The position numbers and the translations under genes are program-made. A stretch of DNA of 64,000 nucleotides from Candidatus Accumulibacter affinis (GTDB lineage Bacteria > Pseudomonadota > Gammaproteobacteria > Burkholderiales > Rhodocyclaceae): NCBI GenBank assembly GCA_016713625.1, contig JADJOT010000011.1, positions 496,001-560,000 on the forward strand. The letters are read 5' to 3'. Shown in pieces: positions 18,781 to 27,343 of the stretch (positions within the stretch are counted from its first letter, which is position 1; every line of letters begins with the position of its first letter). Below the pieces are notes generated by a model, which saw only the letters and a list, made by a program, of their open reading frames with translations, was not told the DNA's origin and ran no database searches.

Positions 18781-19567
18781 CGATTGGCAAGCCGGTGCTT
18801 GCCGCGCCCACAGTTGAGGCGCCCGGCAACTGTTCGCTGGTGCGACCAAAGCGACGCTCGCGCTGCTGGTAAGAGAGCAGTGCCGCATCAAAGGCAATCA
18901 CGTCGAACTCGGGCCATAGCACCTCGGTGAAGTACAACTCGGAGTAGGCAAGTTGCCAGAGCAGAAAGTTGCTGATTCGCTGCTCGCCACCAGTGCGGAT
19001 GAACAGATCGGGTTCGGGCGCGTAGCTCATCGCCAGATACGGTGCCAGGTCGCACTCCTTCCATTCACCGCTTTTTTCCGGGTCGCTGACCAGCATGCGG
19101 TTGACCGCCTGCAGAATGTCCCAACGACCACCGTAATTCGCGGCTATCGTCAGAATCAGTCGCGTGTTGGCGGCCGTTCGTTGTTCGGAGGCCTGGATCA
19201 GCGCCTGCAGTTCCGGGTCGAAACGCGCGAGGTCACCGATCACCCGCAGGCGCACGCCGTTGCGATCGAGCTTCCTGACTTCTTCCTTCAGGACTCGCAC
19301 GAACAGCTGCATCAGCATGGAAACTTCCTCGTTCGGGCGACGCCAGTTTTCGGAACTGAAAGCGAACAGCGTCAGGTACTCGACGCCGCGCTCGAGACAG
19401 TTCCTGACCGTCACACGCACCGCTTCAACACCGCGATGATGCCCGGCGACGCGGGGCAGCATTCGCTTCTTCGCCCAACGTCCATTGCCGTCCATGATGA
19501 TCGCGACGTGACGAGGCACCGCCGACGTCGTCGGAACAGATCGGGTTGAACTGGCAAAGCGTGTCAT
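18773..19567 (-). CDS. uppS: Undecaprenyl diphosphate synthase
   Basis: 264 residues. Z-type prenyltransferase making the C55 carrier lipid for peptidoglycan and O-antigen. VPRHVAIIMDGNGRWAKKR contains the catalytic Asp; GHHRGVEAVR, LTLFAFSSENWRRP and the late PEPDLFIRTGGEQRISNFLLWQLAYSE motif are all present. The C-terminal tail after FGRTSEQLPG is a little longer than in E. coli. Part of the frr-uppS-cdsA-dxr run. Confidence 0.96.
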   Translation of the reverse strand: MTRFASSTRSVPTTSAVPRHVAIIMDGNGRWAKKRMLPRVAGHHRGVEAVRVTVRNCLERGVEYLTLFAFSSENWRRPNEEVSMLMQLFVRVLKEEVRKLDRNGVRLRVIGDLARFDPELQALIQASEQRTAANTRLILTIAANYGGRWDILQAVNRMLVSDPEKSGEWKECDLAPYLAMSYAPEPDLFIRTGGEQRISNFLLWQLAYSELYFTEVLWPEFDVIAFDAALLSYQQRERRFGRTSEQLPGASTVGAASTGLPIDA

Positions 19568-19590
19568 GATGCCGACTCGTTCCGCGGTCG

Positions 19591-20151
19591 CTAGATGGCC
19601 ATCAGCTCGGTTTCCTTGTGGCTGAGCTGCTTGTCGATTTCAGCTACGTAGCGGTCCGTGAGCTTCTGGATCTCATCCTGAGCACGATGCTCGTCGTCCT
19701 CCGAGCACTCCTTGTTCTTGAGCAGGTCTTTCATTGTGGCGATGGCGTCGCGGCGCAGATTGCGCACGGCAACCTTGGCGCCCTCTGCCTCAACCTTCAC
19801 CACCTTGATCAGGTCACGGCGCCGCTCCTCGGTCAGGGCCGGCATCGGCACGCGGATGAGATCACCCTGTGCGGCCGGGTTGAGGCCCAGGTCGGAATCG
19901 CGAATCGCCTTCTCCACCTTTGCCGCCATGCCTTTTTCCCATGCCTGGACGCCGAGCGTGCGGGCGTCCAGCAAGGTCACGTTGGCGACGCTGTTGATCG
20001 GCACCAGCGAGCCGTAGTACTCCACCTGCACATGGTCGAGCAAACCCGTGTGCGCGCGCCCGGTCCGCACCTTTGCCAGGTCGGTCTTGAGCGCCTCCAG
20101 CGACCGCTGCATCTTGTGTTCAGCGGTTTTCTTCACGTCTGCTATGGACAT
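19591..20151 (-). CDS. frr: Ribosome recycling factor
   Basis: 186 residues from ATG 20151, preceded by GGAGGTGAAG. The three-helix domain (MSIADVKKTAEHKMQRSLEALK; KVRTGRAHTGLLDHV) and the hinge/second domain (YYGSLVPINSVANVTLLDARTL) are canonical, and the C-terminal KLTDRYVAEIDKQLSHKETELMAI closes the bundle. It splits post-termination ribosomes together with EF-G. Length matches E. coli (185). Confidence 0.97.
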   Translation of the reverse strand: MSIADVKKTAEHKMQRSLEALKTDLAKVRTGRAHTGLLDHVQVEYYGSLVPINSVANVTLLDARTLGVQAWEKGMAAKVEKAIRDSDLGLNPAAQGDLIRVPMPALTEERRRDLIKVVKVEAEGAKVAVRNLRRDAIATMKDLLKNKECSEDDEHRAQDEIQKLTDRYVAEIDKQLSHKETELMAI

Positions 20152-20162
20152 CTTCACCTCCC

Positions 20163-20885
20163 TCAGCAATAGACCAGGGTGCCCTCGTTTTCGCCCATCG
20201 TCACCCGCTTCAGCGCACCCGGCTTGAAGATCGAAAAGACGTTGATCGGCAACTTCTGATCGCGACATAGCGCGAAGGCGGTGGCATCCATGACCGCGAG
20301 ATTTTGCCCGATCGCATCGTCGAAGCTGATTCGATCATAGCGGGTAGCCTGCTGATCCTTGTTCGGATCCGCCGAGTAGATACCGTCGACTTTCGTCGCC
20401 TTGAGGACGATTTCAGCGCCGATCTCTGCCCCACGCAAGGCGGCCGCCGTGTCGGTGGTGAAGAAGGGATTGCCGGTGCCGCCGGCAAAAATCACTGTGC
20501 GGCCCTGCTCCAGGTAGCGGATTGCCTTGGCACGAATGTAGGGCTCTACCACCTGTTCGATGTTCAACGCCGACTGCACCCGCGAAACCATGCCGGCAGA
20601 GCGCATGGCATCGTGCAGCGCCAGACCGTTCATGACCGTCGCCAACATCCCCATGTAGTCGGCCTGAGCGCGATCCATTCCCCTGGCAGCAGGCGCCACA
20701 CCACGAAAAATGTTGCCGCCACCGATCACCACACCAACCTGCACGCCCAGGTCGACAATCTCCTTGATCTCGGCGACGATGGCAGCGATCGTTTGCCGGT
20801 TGATACCGTAGGCGTCGCCACCCATCAGCGCCTCACCGGAGAGCTTGAGCAGGATACGTTTGTAGCTTGGCGACTGTTCGGCCAT
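20163..20885 (-). CDS. pyrH: UMP kinase
   Basis: 240 residues from ATG 20885 (MAEQSPSYKRILLKLSGEALMG). Amino-acid-kinase fold with VGVVIGGGNIFRGVA, MDRAQADYMGMLATVMNGLALHDA and KATKVDGIYSADPNKD, all diagnostic. It phosphorylates UMP to UDP. Lies between tsf (44-bp gap) and frr (11-bp gap), so co-transcribed with both. Confidence 0.97.
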   Translation of the reverse strand: MAEQSPSYKRILLKLSGEALMGGDAYGINRQTIAAIVAEIKEIVDLGVQVGVVIGGGNIFRGVAPAARGMDRAQADYMGMLATVMNGLALHDAMRSAGMVSRVQSALNIEQVVEPYIRAKAIRYLEQGRTVIFAGGTGNPFFTTDTAAALRGAEIGAEIVLKATKVDGIYSADPNKDQQATRYDRISFDDAIGQNLAVMDATAFALCRDQKLPINVFSIFKPGALKRVTMGENEGTLVYC

Positions 20886-20928
20886 CGGCGTCAGGCTCCT
20901 TCGCTGAAATATCGGTCGATCGGGATGC

Positions 20929-21825
20929 TTACTTCTGCGCAGCCGCGGCAGCCTGTGCGGCCACTTCGGCGGCGAAGTCGTTGCTCCGCTTGGCAATGCC
21001 TTCCCCGACCACAAACAGCGTGAACCCAGCCACCGAGGCGCCCTTGGCCTTGAGCAGTTGGGCGATGGTTTGCTTGCCGTCTTCTGCCTTGACAAAAACC
21101 TGCCCCAGCAGCGTGACTTCGCCGAGGAACTTCTGCACCGAGCCGTCGGCAATCTTTTCGATCATCGCCTCCGGCTTGCCGGCTTCCCTGGCTTTCTCGA
21201 TGGCTATACGACGCTCGCTGTCCACCAGATCGGCCGCGATCCCCGACGCATCCAGCGCTTTCGGTTTGGCGGCGGCGATATGCATGGCCAGATCCTTGCC
21301 CAGCTGGTCATCACCACCGAGGTAATCAACGAGGACGCCGATCTTGGCGCCGCCATGGATATAGGAGGCCAGCTTGCCCCTGGCCTCGAGGCGTACAAAG
21401 CGACGGATCGACATGTTCTCGCCGATCTTGCCAACCAGCGCGGTACGCGTCGATTCGACGCTGCCTTCACCCAGCGGCAGCGCCGACAACGCCGCCACGT
21501 CGGCGGGGTCATTGGCGGCGACCAGCGCGGCGCAATCACTCGCCAGTTTCAGAAAGTCGTCGTTCTTGCCGACGAAGTCGGTCTCGCAGTTGATTTCGAT
21601 CATCGCGCCAAACCGGTCGTCGCTCGACCGCTGGATCGCCACCACACCCTCGGCGGTAATCCGGCTGGCCGCCTTGCTGGCCTTGGAACCGAGCTTGACA
21701 CGCAGAATCTCCTCGGCCTTGCTCAGGTCGCCGCCGGCCTCGGTCAGCGCCCGCTTGCACTCCATCATCGGCGCGTCGGTTCTTTCGCGCAGCTCTTTCA
21801 CCATACTCGCGGTAATTTCCGCCAT
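20929..21825 (-). CDS. tsf: Translation elongation factor Ts
   Basis: 298 residues from ATG 21825 (MAEITASMVKELRERTDAPMMECKRAL). EF-Ts recharges EF-Tu with GTP. The UBA-like N-terminal domain with TDAPMMECKRAL and the core INCETDFVGKNDDF (the TDFV motif contacts EF-Tu) are intact. Length is slightly above E. coli (283). It lies 130 bp downstream of rpsB, separated by a hairpin. Confidence 0.97.
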   Translation of the reverse strand: MAEITASMVKELRERTDAPMMECKRALTEAGGDLSKAEEILRVKLGSKASKAASRITAEGVVAIQRSSDDRFGAMIEINCETDFVGKNDDFLKLASDCAALVAANDPADVAALSALPLGEGSVESTRTALVGKIGENMSIRRFVRLEARGKLASYIHGGAKIGVLVDYLGGDDQLGKDLAMHIAAAKPKALDASGIAADLVDSERRIAIEKAREAGKPEAMIEKIADGSVQKFLGEVTLLGQVFVKAEDGKQTIAQLLKAKGASVAGFTLFVVGEGIAKRSNDFAAEVAAQAAAAAQK

Positions 21826-21896
21826 TTCAATCTCCACGTACAGCTACGGCCATGCCTGCCGGCCGCAATTTGCTCAATACATCCGGAAACCGGCGG

Positions 21897-21922
21897 CTGA
21901 CCACGATGGCCCCTGTGGTCAG
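21897..21922 (-). terminator. Hairpin in the rpsB-tsf intergenic gap (attenuator-like)
   Basis: A perfect 8-bp stem, CTGACCAC (21897-21904) and GTGGTCAG (21915-21922), encloses a 10-base loop 34 bp downstream of the rpsB stop. No T-run follows in the transcription direction. A partial termination or processing signal between rpsB and tsf is known in E. coli; that this hairpin has the same role is inference. Confidence 0.4.
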
Positions 21923-21937
21923 CGCAGATCATCCGGC

Positions 21938-21961
21938 GCTCAGTCGCTCAGTCGCTCAGTC
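21938..21961. repeat. Three tandem copies of GCTCAGTC at the rpsB stop
   Basis: The octamer GCTCAGTC is repeated three times without interruption (21938-21945, 21946-21953, 21954-21961). The third copy contains the rpsB stop codon (21956-21958), so copies one and two lie just beyond it. Such short arrays can change copy number by replication slippage; here that would alter only the 3' untranslated sequence. Confidence 0.8.
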
Positions 21962-22693
21962 GTCTTCTTCGATGAATTCTTCACCCGACACCGCTTCGAG
22001 AATCTCCTCGACAAACTGGCTTCGTCCCTCGAGAACGGCATCAGCGACACCGCGAGCATAGAGGCGGATCGCCCGCGAGGAGTCATCATTGCCCGGGATG
22101 ACATAATCGACACCATCCGGCGAATGGTTGGTATCGACCACCGCCACCACCGGAATGCCGAGCTTGTTCGCCTCGGTGATGGCGATCTTGTGGTAACCGA
22201 CGTCGATCACGAACAGCGCATCGGGCAGCGCACCCATCTCCTTGATGCCGCCAATCGACTTGTGCATCTTGTCGGATTCTCGTGTCAGCATCAGCGCCTC
22301 CTTCTTGCCCAGACGGTCGAGGGAGCCATCTTCAACCATCGCTTCCATCTCCTTGAGGCGCTTGATCGACTGCTTGATGGTCTTGAAGTTGGTCAGCATG
22401 CCACCCAGCCAGCGCTGGTCGACATACGGCGAAACGCACCGCGAGGCTTCCTCGGCGATGATTTCGCGAGCCTGCCGCTTGGTTCCGACAAACAGGATGC
22501 TGCCCTTGTTGGCCGACAAGCGGCGAACAAAGGTCATTGCTTCGTTATACTTGGCAAGCGTCTTCTCAAGGTTGACGATGTGAATCTTGCTGCGGGCGCC
22601 AAAGATATAGGGCGCCATCTTGGGGTTCCAGAATCGCGTCTGATGGCCGAAATGAACACCGGCCTCAAGCATCTGTCGCATCGTTGTAGACAT
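21956..22693 (-). CDS. rpsB: 30S ribosomal protein S2
   Basis: 245 residues: MSTTMRQMLEAGVHFGHQTRFWNPKMAPYIFG, INLEKT-type HIVNLEKTLAKYNEA, RWLGGMLTNFKTIKQSI and the PDALFVIDVGYHKIAITEANKLGIPVVAVVDTNHSPDGVDYVIPGNDDS region are canonical. The acidic C-terminus (EEFIEEDD) is typical of proteobacteria. It opens the long minus-strand operon that runs to 7676. Confidence 0.98.
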   Translation of the reverse strand: MSTTMRQMLEAGVHFGHQTRFWNPKMAPYIFGARSKIHIVNLEKTLAKYNEAMTFVRRLSANKGSILFVGTKRQAREIIAEEASRCVSPYVDQRWLGGMLTNFKTIKQSIKRLKEMEAMVEDGSLDRLGKKEALMLTRESDKMHKSIGGIKEMGALPDALFVIDVGYHKIAITEANKLGIPVVAVVDTNHSPDGVDYVIPGNDDSSRAIRLYARGVADAVLEGRSQFVEEILEAVSGEEFIEEDD

Positions 22694-23045
22694 ACGTTAT
22701 TACTCTCACAATATCAGGGTTGGACCACCATCCGCCCACCTACGCCTGCCAGGTCATCCGGCAGGCACCCTTGAACAGGCGAATGTGCGTAATCGGAAGC
22801 GCCTCGTCGGCACGTCCGGCGCGACACAGGGTCGCGCGTTTCACTTTTGCTGACACCGATCAGCAAAAGTGCGCGATAGTACCATCAAGAGCCACAGCAT
22901 TTCAATTCGAGCGACGTCCAAACACCAATCTCCCGCGGCAACCGGGCGGCGGCGCCGGAAAGCTGCTGACCACTCGTCAAATTGCCTAAGCACCCCGCTT
23001 CCTTTATCCTTCGTTCCTCCTCACCCTCGGCACTGGCCCGCACGC
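22694..23045. promoter_or_regulatory. Divergent control region between rpsB and map
   Basis: 352 bp with no supported gene. It must contain the promoter of the rpsB operon (minus) and of map-glnD (plus). Its outstanding element is the perfect 12-bp inverted repeat at 22842-22871. No convincing -35/-10 pair could be assigned by eye on either strand. The map start lacks a strong Shine-Dalgarno. Confidence 0.5.
22842..22871 (-). promoter_or_regulatory. Strong hairpin in the rpsB leader
   Basis: CACTTTTGCTGA (22842-22853) and TCAGCAAAAGTG (22860-22871) form a perfect 12-bp stem with a 6-base loop. CGCG on both outer sides can extend the stem past a three-base bulge. It lies about 150 bp upstream of the rpsB start, in the expected mRNA leader. 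S2 is known to repress its own leader in other bacteria; whether this hairpin is that element, or a protein-binding DNA palindrome, is inference. Confidence 0.45.
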
Positions 23046-23846
23046 ATGAGCATTACCATCAAGACCCCTCAGGAAATCGAAAAAATGCGCGTGGCTGGTC
23101 GTCTCACGGCCGAGGTGCTTGACTACATCACGCCCCATGTCAAAGCGGGAGTCACCACCGGCGAGCTGGATCAACTCTGCCACGACTACATCGTCAAGGT
23201 TCAAGGCTGCATCCCGGCGCCGCTCAACTACGCTCCGCCCGGCTACAAGCCTTATCCGAAATCGATCTGCGCCTCGGTAAACCACCAGGTCTGTCATGGA
23301 GTTCCCGGTGATCGGCAGTTGAAGAACGGCGATATCGTCAACCTCGACGTCACGGTGATCAGCGACGGCTATCATGGCGACAGTAGCCGCATGTTCCAGA
23401 TTGGCGAAACCTCGGTGCAGGCACGACGGCTGTGTGAAGTGACCTTCGAATGCCTCTGGGTCGGCATCGTAAAGGTCCGCGCCGGCGCACAGCTGGGTGA
23501 CATCGGCCATGCCATTCAACAACATGCCGAGAAATCCGGCTATTCGGTGGTGCGCGAGTTCTGCGGCCACGGCATTGGCGCGAGATTCCACGAGGAACCG
23601 CAGGTTCTTCACTATGGCCGACCGCACACCGGCCTCCGGCTCGAAGCCGGCATGATCTTTACCATCGAGCCGATGATCAATGCCGGCAAGGCGGCGATTC
23701 GCAGCATGGCCGATGGCTGGACAATCGTCACCAAGGACCACAGCCTGTCGGCGCAGTGGGAGCACACCGTCCTGGTCACCGACAGCGGCTATGAAGTGCT
23801 CACCGTATCGGAGGCAACCAGACCGCAGCCAGACTGGATCAGCTAG
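23046..23846 (+). CDS. map: Methionine aminopeptidase, type I
   Basis: 266 residues from ATG 23046 (MSITIKTPQEIEKMRVAGRL). It removes the initiator methionine from new proteins. Metal ligands are visible in NLDVTVISDGYHGDSSRMF (two Asp), GHGIGARFHEEP (His), MIFTIEPM (Glu) and the final WEHTVLVT (Glu). VCHGVPGD carries the substrate His. Transcribed divergently from rpsB, and followed 5 bp later by glnD, the same pairing as in E. coli. Confidence 0.97.
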   Translation: MSITIKTPQEIEKMRVAGRLTAEVLDYITPHVKAGVTTGELDQLCHDYIVKVQGCIPAPLNYAPPGYKPYPKSICASVNHQVCHGVPGDRQLKNGDIVNLDVTVISDGYHGDSSRMFQIGETSVQARRLCEVTFECLWVGIVKVRAGAQLGDIGHAIQQHAEKSGYSVVREFCGHGIGARFHEEPQVLHYGRPHTGLRLEAGMIFTIEPMINAGKAAIRSMADGWTIVTKDHSLSAQWEHTVLVTDSGYEVLTVSEATRPQPDWIS

Positions 23847-23851
23847 TTGCC

Positions 23852-26434
23852 ATGAACTCCGACCGCTTCGACCCGGTGGCGCTGGTTGCCGGCTGCAGGT
23901 CGCGTCTACAGGCCGGCCAGGCAAGCCTCCGCCAACGCTATCTTGCCGAAGACGACGTCGTACGCCTGCTGCGCGACCGTTGCGAACTGGTCGACGAGGT
24001 CCTCTGCGAGCTCTGGCAAGCACTCGCCTTGCCTGCTTCGCTGGCTCTCGTCGCGGTCGGTGGCTACGGACGTGGCGAGCTCTATCCCGCCTCCGACGTC
24101 GACCTGCTACTGCTCTTGCCAGATCCCCCCGATGACGCCCTGACCTCCCAGCTCGAGCGCTCAGTCGCTATTTTTTTCGACATCGGTCTCGATATCGCCC
24201 CGAGCGTGCGTACCGTCGAGGAGTGCTCGCAGGCCGCTGCCAACGATCTGACCATTCAGACCGCATTGCTGGAAGCACGCCTGTTGAGCGGAAACGGCGA
24301 ATTGTTCCAGCAGGCCTGCGCGGAACTCAAGAAGGAACTGGACCCGCGCGCCTTTTTCGAAGCCAAGCGGATGGAACAGGACGAACGCCACCGACGCTAC
24401 CAGGATTCCCCTTACAGCCTGGAACCTAACTGCAAGGAAGCTCCAGGTGGGTTGCGCGACCTCCAGAGCATCCTTTGGGTTGCCCGCGCGGCCGGCTACG
24501 GGGACTCCTGGGAAGATCTCGCGCAATATGGCTTCATCACGCCGGAAGAAGAACAACAATTGCAGCGCAGTGTCCGTTTTCTGCAGCGTCTGCGAACCCG
24601 CCTGCACCTGCATGTCGGCCGGCGCGAAGACCGCCTGCTGTTTGACTACCAGACGGCACTCGCCGAGCAATTGGGTTTCGCCCCCACCAGCAGCCGGCGA
24701 GCCAGCGAACGACTGATGCAGCGCTACTATCGAACGGCCAAAGAAGTCACCCAGATCAACACGATACTGCTGTTGAACATCGGCGCCGCGATATCGCCAC
24801 TGCCAGATCAGCCGCCGCGGCGGATCAACGAACGTTTCCAGAACACGCACGACCTGCTGGACGTGGTCGACGAAGATCTCTTCCACAAGAGTCCCGCAGC
24901 CATGCTCGAAGCTTTCCTGGTGATGCAAAGGCATCCCGAATTGCAGGGAATGACCGCGCGCACCCTGCGCGCCTTGTGGCACGCGCGCACTCTGATTGAC
25001 GATGATTTCCGCCGTACTCCCGGCAATCGCGCCTGTTTTCTGGAAATCCTCAAACAACCGCGCGGCGTACTGCATGAGCTTCGCCGCATGAACCAGTTCG
25101 GAATCCTCGGGCGCTATCTGCCCAATTTCGGCAAGATCGTCGGCCAGATGCAGCACGACCTGTTCCATGTGTACACGGTGGACCAGCATACCCTGCAGGT
25201 GGTGCGCAACCTGCGCCGTTTTCTCGCCGACGAGTTCACCCACGAATACCCGCTGTGCAGCGAGTTGATCAGCGATTTTCCGCGCTGCTGGGTGCTTTAC
25301 ATCGCCGCCCTCTTCCACGACATTGGCAAGGGACGCGGCGGCGACCACGCGGAACTCGGCGCCGTCGACGCCGCTGCGTTTTGCCTCGAACACGGCATCG
25401 CTGCAGAGGACAGCAAGCTGATCGTCTGGCTGGTCAGGAAGCATCTGCTGATGTCCGCCGTCGCGCAGAAGCAGGATATCGCCGATCCTGACGTCGTCGG
25501 CGCCTTTGCCGCGATGGTCGCCGACGAACGACACCTGATGGCGCTCTATCTGTTTACCGTCGCCGACATTCGCGGTACCAGCCCGAAGGTCTGGAACACC
25601 TGGAAGGGGCAGCTGCTCGAACAGCTCTTCAGGAGCACCTGTCGTACCCTGCTCGCCGGCGGTGAGGTGCCGGTCAGGCAGGGATTGATCGAGGAACGAC
25701 AACAGGAGGCTCTGCGCCTGCTCCGCTATTTCGCGCTCCCCGAGGCGGTGCACCAACGCCTTTGGAAACAGCTTGATACAGTGTATTTTCTGCGCCACTC
25801 CGCAGAGGAGATTGCCTGGCATACGCGCGCCCTGCATTACCGGACCGGCGTCGAGCAGCCGGTGGTCAAGGCGCGCGTGAACCCGCAGGCGGAAGGGCTG
25901 GAGGTGATGATCTATACGCGCGACCAGCGTGATCTGTTCGCGCGCCTGGTCGGCTTCTTCGGTCGTGCCGGCTATACGATCGTCGACGCCAAGATCCATA
26001 CCACCCGTCATGGCTACGCTCTGGACAGCTTCGTGCTGCTCGACCTGAGCGATCGCGGCAGGGACCGCGAAATGATCAACTACATCGAGCACGAGTTGAC
26101 CCAGCGTCTCAGCCGCCAGAGTCCGCCCGAAGCCCCGGGCAGCGGGCGGATCTCACGGCAGGTGAGGCACTTTCCGATCCAGCCGCAGGTCACCATCGAA
26201 CGGGACGAAAAAGGCTCGCACTATGTGCTTTCAGTGAACGCGGCCGACCGCCCCGGTCTGCTATACCTGATAGCGATGACCCTGGCTGCACATCGTGCGA
26301 ATCTACATACGGCAAAGATTTCGACGCTCGGCGAACGGATCGAGGATACCTTCCTGATCAGCGGTGGTGACCTCGGCAACACCGCCAGCCGCATCAAGCT
26401 GGAAACCGAGTTGCTCGAGCAACTGAAACTGTGA
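23852..26434 (+). CDS. glnD: Bifunctional uridylyltransferase/uridylyl-removing enzyme
   Basis: 860 residues. GlnD senses glutamine and adds or removes UMP on PII proteins, setting nitrogen status. The N-terminal nucleotidyltransferase motif is GGYGRGELYPASDVDLLLL (about residues 70-88); the HD hydrolase domain contains LFHDIGKGRGGDHAELG (about residue 490); two ACT domains end the protein (LFARLVGFFGRAGYTIVDAK and RPGLLYLIAMTLAAHRANLHTAK). Length matches the family. Co-transcribed with map. Confidence 0.97.
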   Translation: MNSDRFDPVALVAGCRSRLQAGQASLRQRYLAEDDVVRLLRDRCELVDEVLCELWQALALPASLALVAVGGYGRGELYPASDVDLLLLLPDPPDDALTSQLERSVAIFFDIGLDIAPSVRTVEECSQAAANDLTIQTALLEARLLSGNGELFQQACAELKKELDPRAFFEAKRMEQDERHRRYQDSPYSLEPNCKEAPGGLRDLQSILWVARAAGYGDSWEDLAQYGFITPEEEQQLQRSVRFLQRLRTRLHLHVGRREDRLLFDYQTALAEQLGFAPTSSRRASERLMQRYYRTAKEVTQINTILLLNIGAAISPLPDQPPRRINERFQNTHDLLDVVDEDLFHKSPAAMLEAFLVMQRHPELQGMTARTLRALWHARTLIDDDFRRTPGNRACFLEILKQPRGVLHELRRMNQFGILGRYLPNFGKIVGQMQHDLFHVYTVDQHTLQVVRNLRRFLADEFTHEYPLCSELISDFPRCWVLYIAALFHDIGKGRGGDHAELGAVDAAAFCLEHGIAAEDSKLIVWLVRKHLLMSAVAQKQDIADPDVVGAFAAMVADERHLMALYLFTVADIRGTSPKVWNTWKGQLLEQLFRSTCRTLLAGGEVPVRQGLIEERQQEALRLLRYFALPEAVHQRLWKQLDTVYFLRHSAEEIAWHTRALHYRTGVEQPVVKARVNPQAEGLEVMIYTRDQRDLFARLVGFFGRAGYTIVDAKIHTTRHGYALDSFVLLDLSDRGRDREMINYIEHELTQRLSRQSPPEAPGSGRISRQVRHFPIQPQVTIERDEKGSHYVLSVNAADRPGLLYLIAMTLAAHRANLHTAKISTLGERIEDTFLISGGDLGNTASRIKLETELLEQLKL

Positions 26435-26721
26435 CGGTGTTCGCAGTCCGGGCGGCGACAGTGATCCTGTCGGAAGACCGTGAGTGGATCAGCGAGGCGG
26501 CAAAAGCGAGGTCAAAAGTGTCGGTTTTTTTTACACTTGCCTACTCTTCGCGCTTTCATGGATCCGTACAACACTGCCAACTCATTGCTTTACCGGTTTT
26601 TCCTGACCGAACCGGGGTGCTGGCATGGAAATTGCTGCATGTTGAGCTAGGCGTGTTGCGGATTTGCTGTTTCGGTGGCTGGGATGTGACGTAGTTCGCA
26701 ATCTCTCCGCGCCGCGAAAGC
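26435..26721. other. Non-coding stretch between glnD and the HPr-rel-A cassette
   Basis: No reading frame here has convincing coding character. A short inverted repeat AAGTGT/ACACTT surrounds a run of eight T at about 26525; the T-run lies inside the loop, so it is not a classical terminator. Composition is somewhat lower in GC than the flanking genes. Confidence 0.4.
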
Positions 26722-26727
26722 TATAAT
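26722..26727 (+). promoter_or_regulatory. Consensus -10 element upstream of the HPr-rel-A cassette
   Basis: An exact TATAAT occurs at 26722-26727, the only consensus-quality -10 in this gap, about 115 bp before the GTG start of the first cassette gene. No good -35 hexamer is found at 16-18 bp, so an activator or an alternative promoter type would be needed. Assignment is tentative. Confidence 0.35.
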
Positions 26728-26841
26728 GAGTTCGTTAAGACAAGAATCGATGCGGTGGGCCAGGATCGATCGTTAGCAGCGAATGCACTGCTGAAACGAA
26801 GCCACGGACACCGGGTTAGGAACCTTTTGGGAGCAGCAACA

Positions 26842-27291
26842 GTGAAAAGTGCGAAATCGATTGACCAAACGGCCGCCCTAGCCGATTCAGCGCTCCCTGA
26901 CGGGCAAACCGTCGGCGCAGACCAGACTTCACAGCTCGACCAGCGGCGGCGGCGTCTGGTTCGCAGTGCGATGGCCGTAGCGCCGCTGGTGTTGACCCTG
27001 CGTAGCGGAGCGCTGGCGGCGGCTTCGTGCACGGGGGTGAAACTTTGGAACCCAGCACCGGCGGAACCTACCGGCAACGGCCTTGTGAATGTCGGACCAA
27101 ACGATTATTGCACCACCGGTACACAGATATGTGGTGACGCGCGGGATCACCCCAAGCTCTCGCATTCAAATTCAAGCCCCTTGCTCCCCGTTGAGCAGCA
27201 GGGTTCGGGCTATACTTGCCCGAGCACAATCCAGCGGCCGGTCGCAATATTGAGCGCCGGAGCCTACAACTCATTTGTTCACACGGGATGA
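26842..27291 (+). CDS. Small exported Cys-containing protein, candidate substrate of the HPr-rel-A system
   Basis: 149 residues from GTG 26842, eight bases after GGGAG. A polar 34-residue leader precedes RRRRLVRS (from residue 35) and a hydrophobic stretch (AMAVAPLVLTL, ending SGALAAASC), resembling a late or twin-arginine-like export signal. The remaining 87 residues are Gly/Pro/Ser/Asn-rich with Cys at 63, 90, 97 and 126 and no recognised domain. It lies 52 bp upstream of the PqqD-like gene. PqqD proteins are peptide chaperones in other pathways, so this may be the client; that is inference. Not recognised otherwise. Confidence 0.55.
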   Translation: MKSAKSIDQTAALADSALPDGQTVGADQTSQLDQRRRRLVRSAMAVAPLVLTLRSGALAAASCTGVKLWNPAPAEPTGNGLVNVGPNDYCTTGTQICGDARDHPKLSHSNSSPLLPVEQQGSGYTCPSTIQRPVAILSAGAYNSFVHTG

Positions 27292-27343
27292 CCAGGCGTC
27301 ATGAAGTCCTGGCCGGCTGTTTTCAGTAGCCGGCAAGCCCTCC

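Noticed and set aside
24161..26092. 643-codon minus-strand frame opposite glnD
   Set aside because: Antisense of a full-length GlnD with all domains; no independent motifs.
26431..26694. 87-codon frame after glnD
   Set aside because: No ribosome site, no recognisable domain and atypical composition; left as non-coding.
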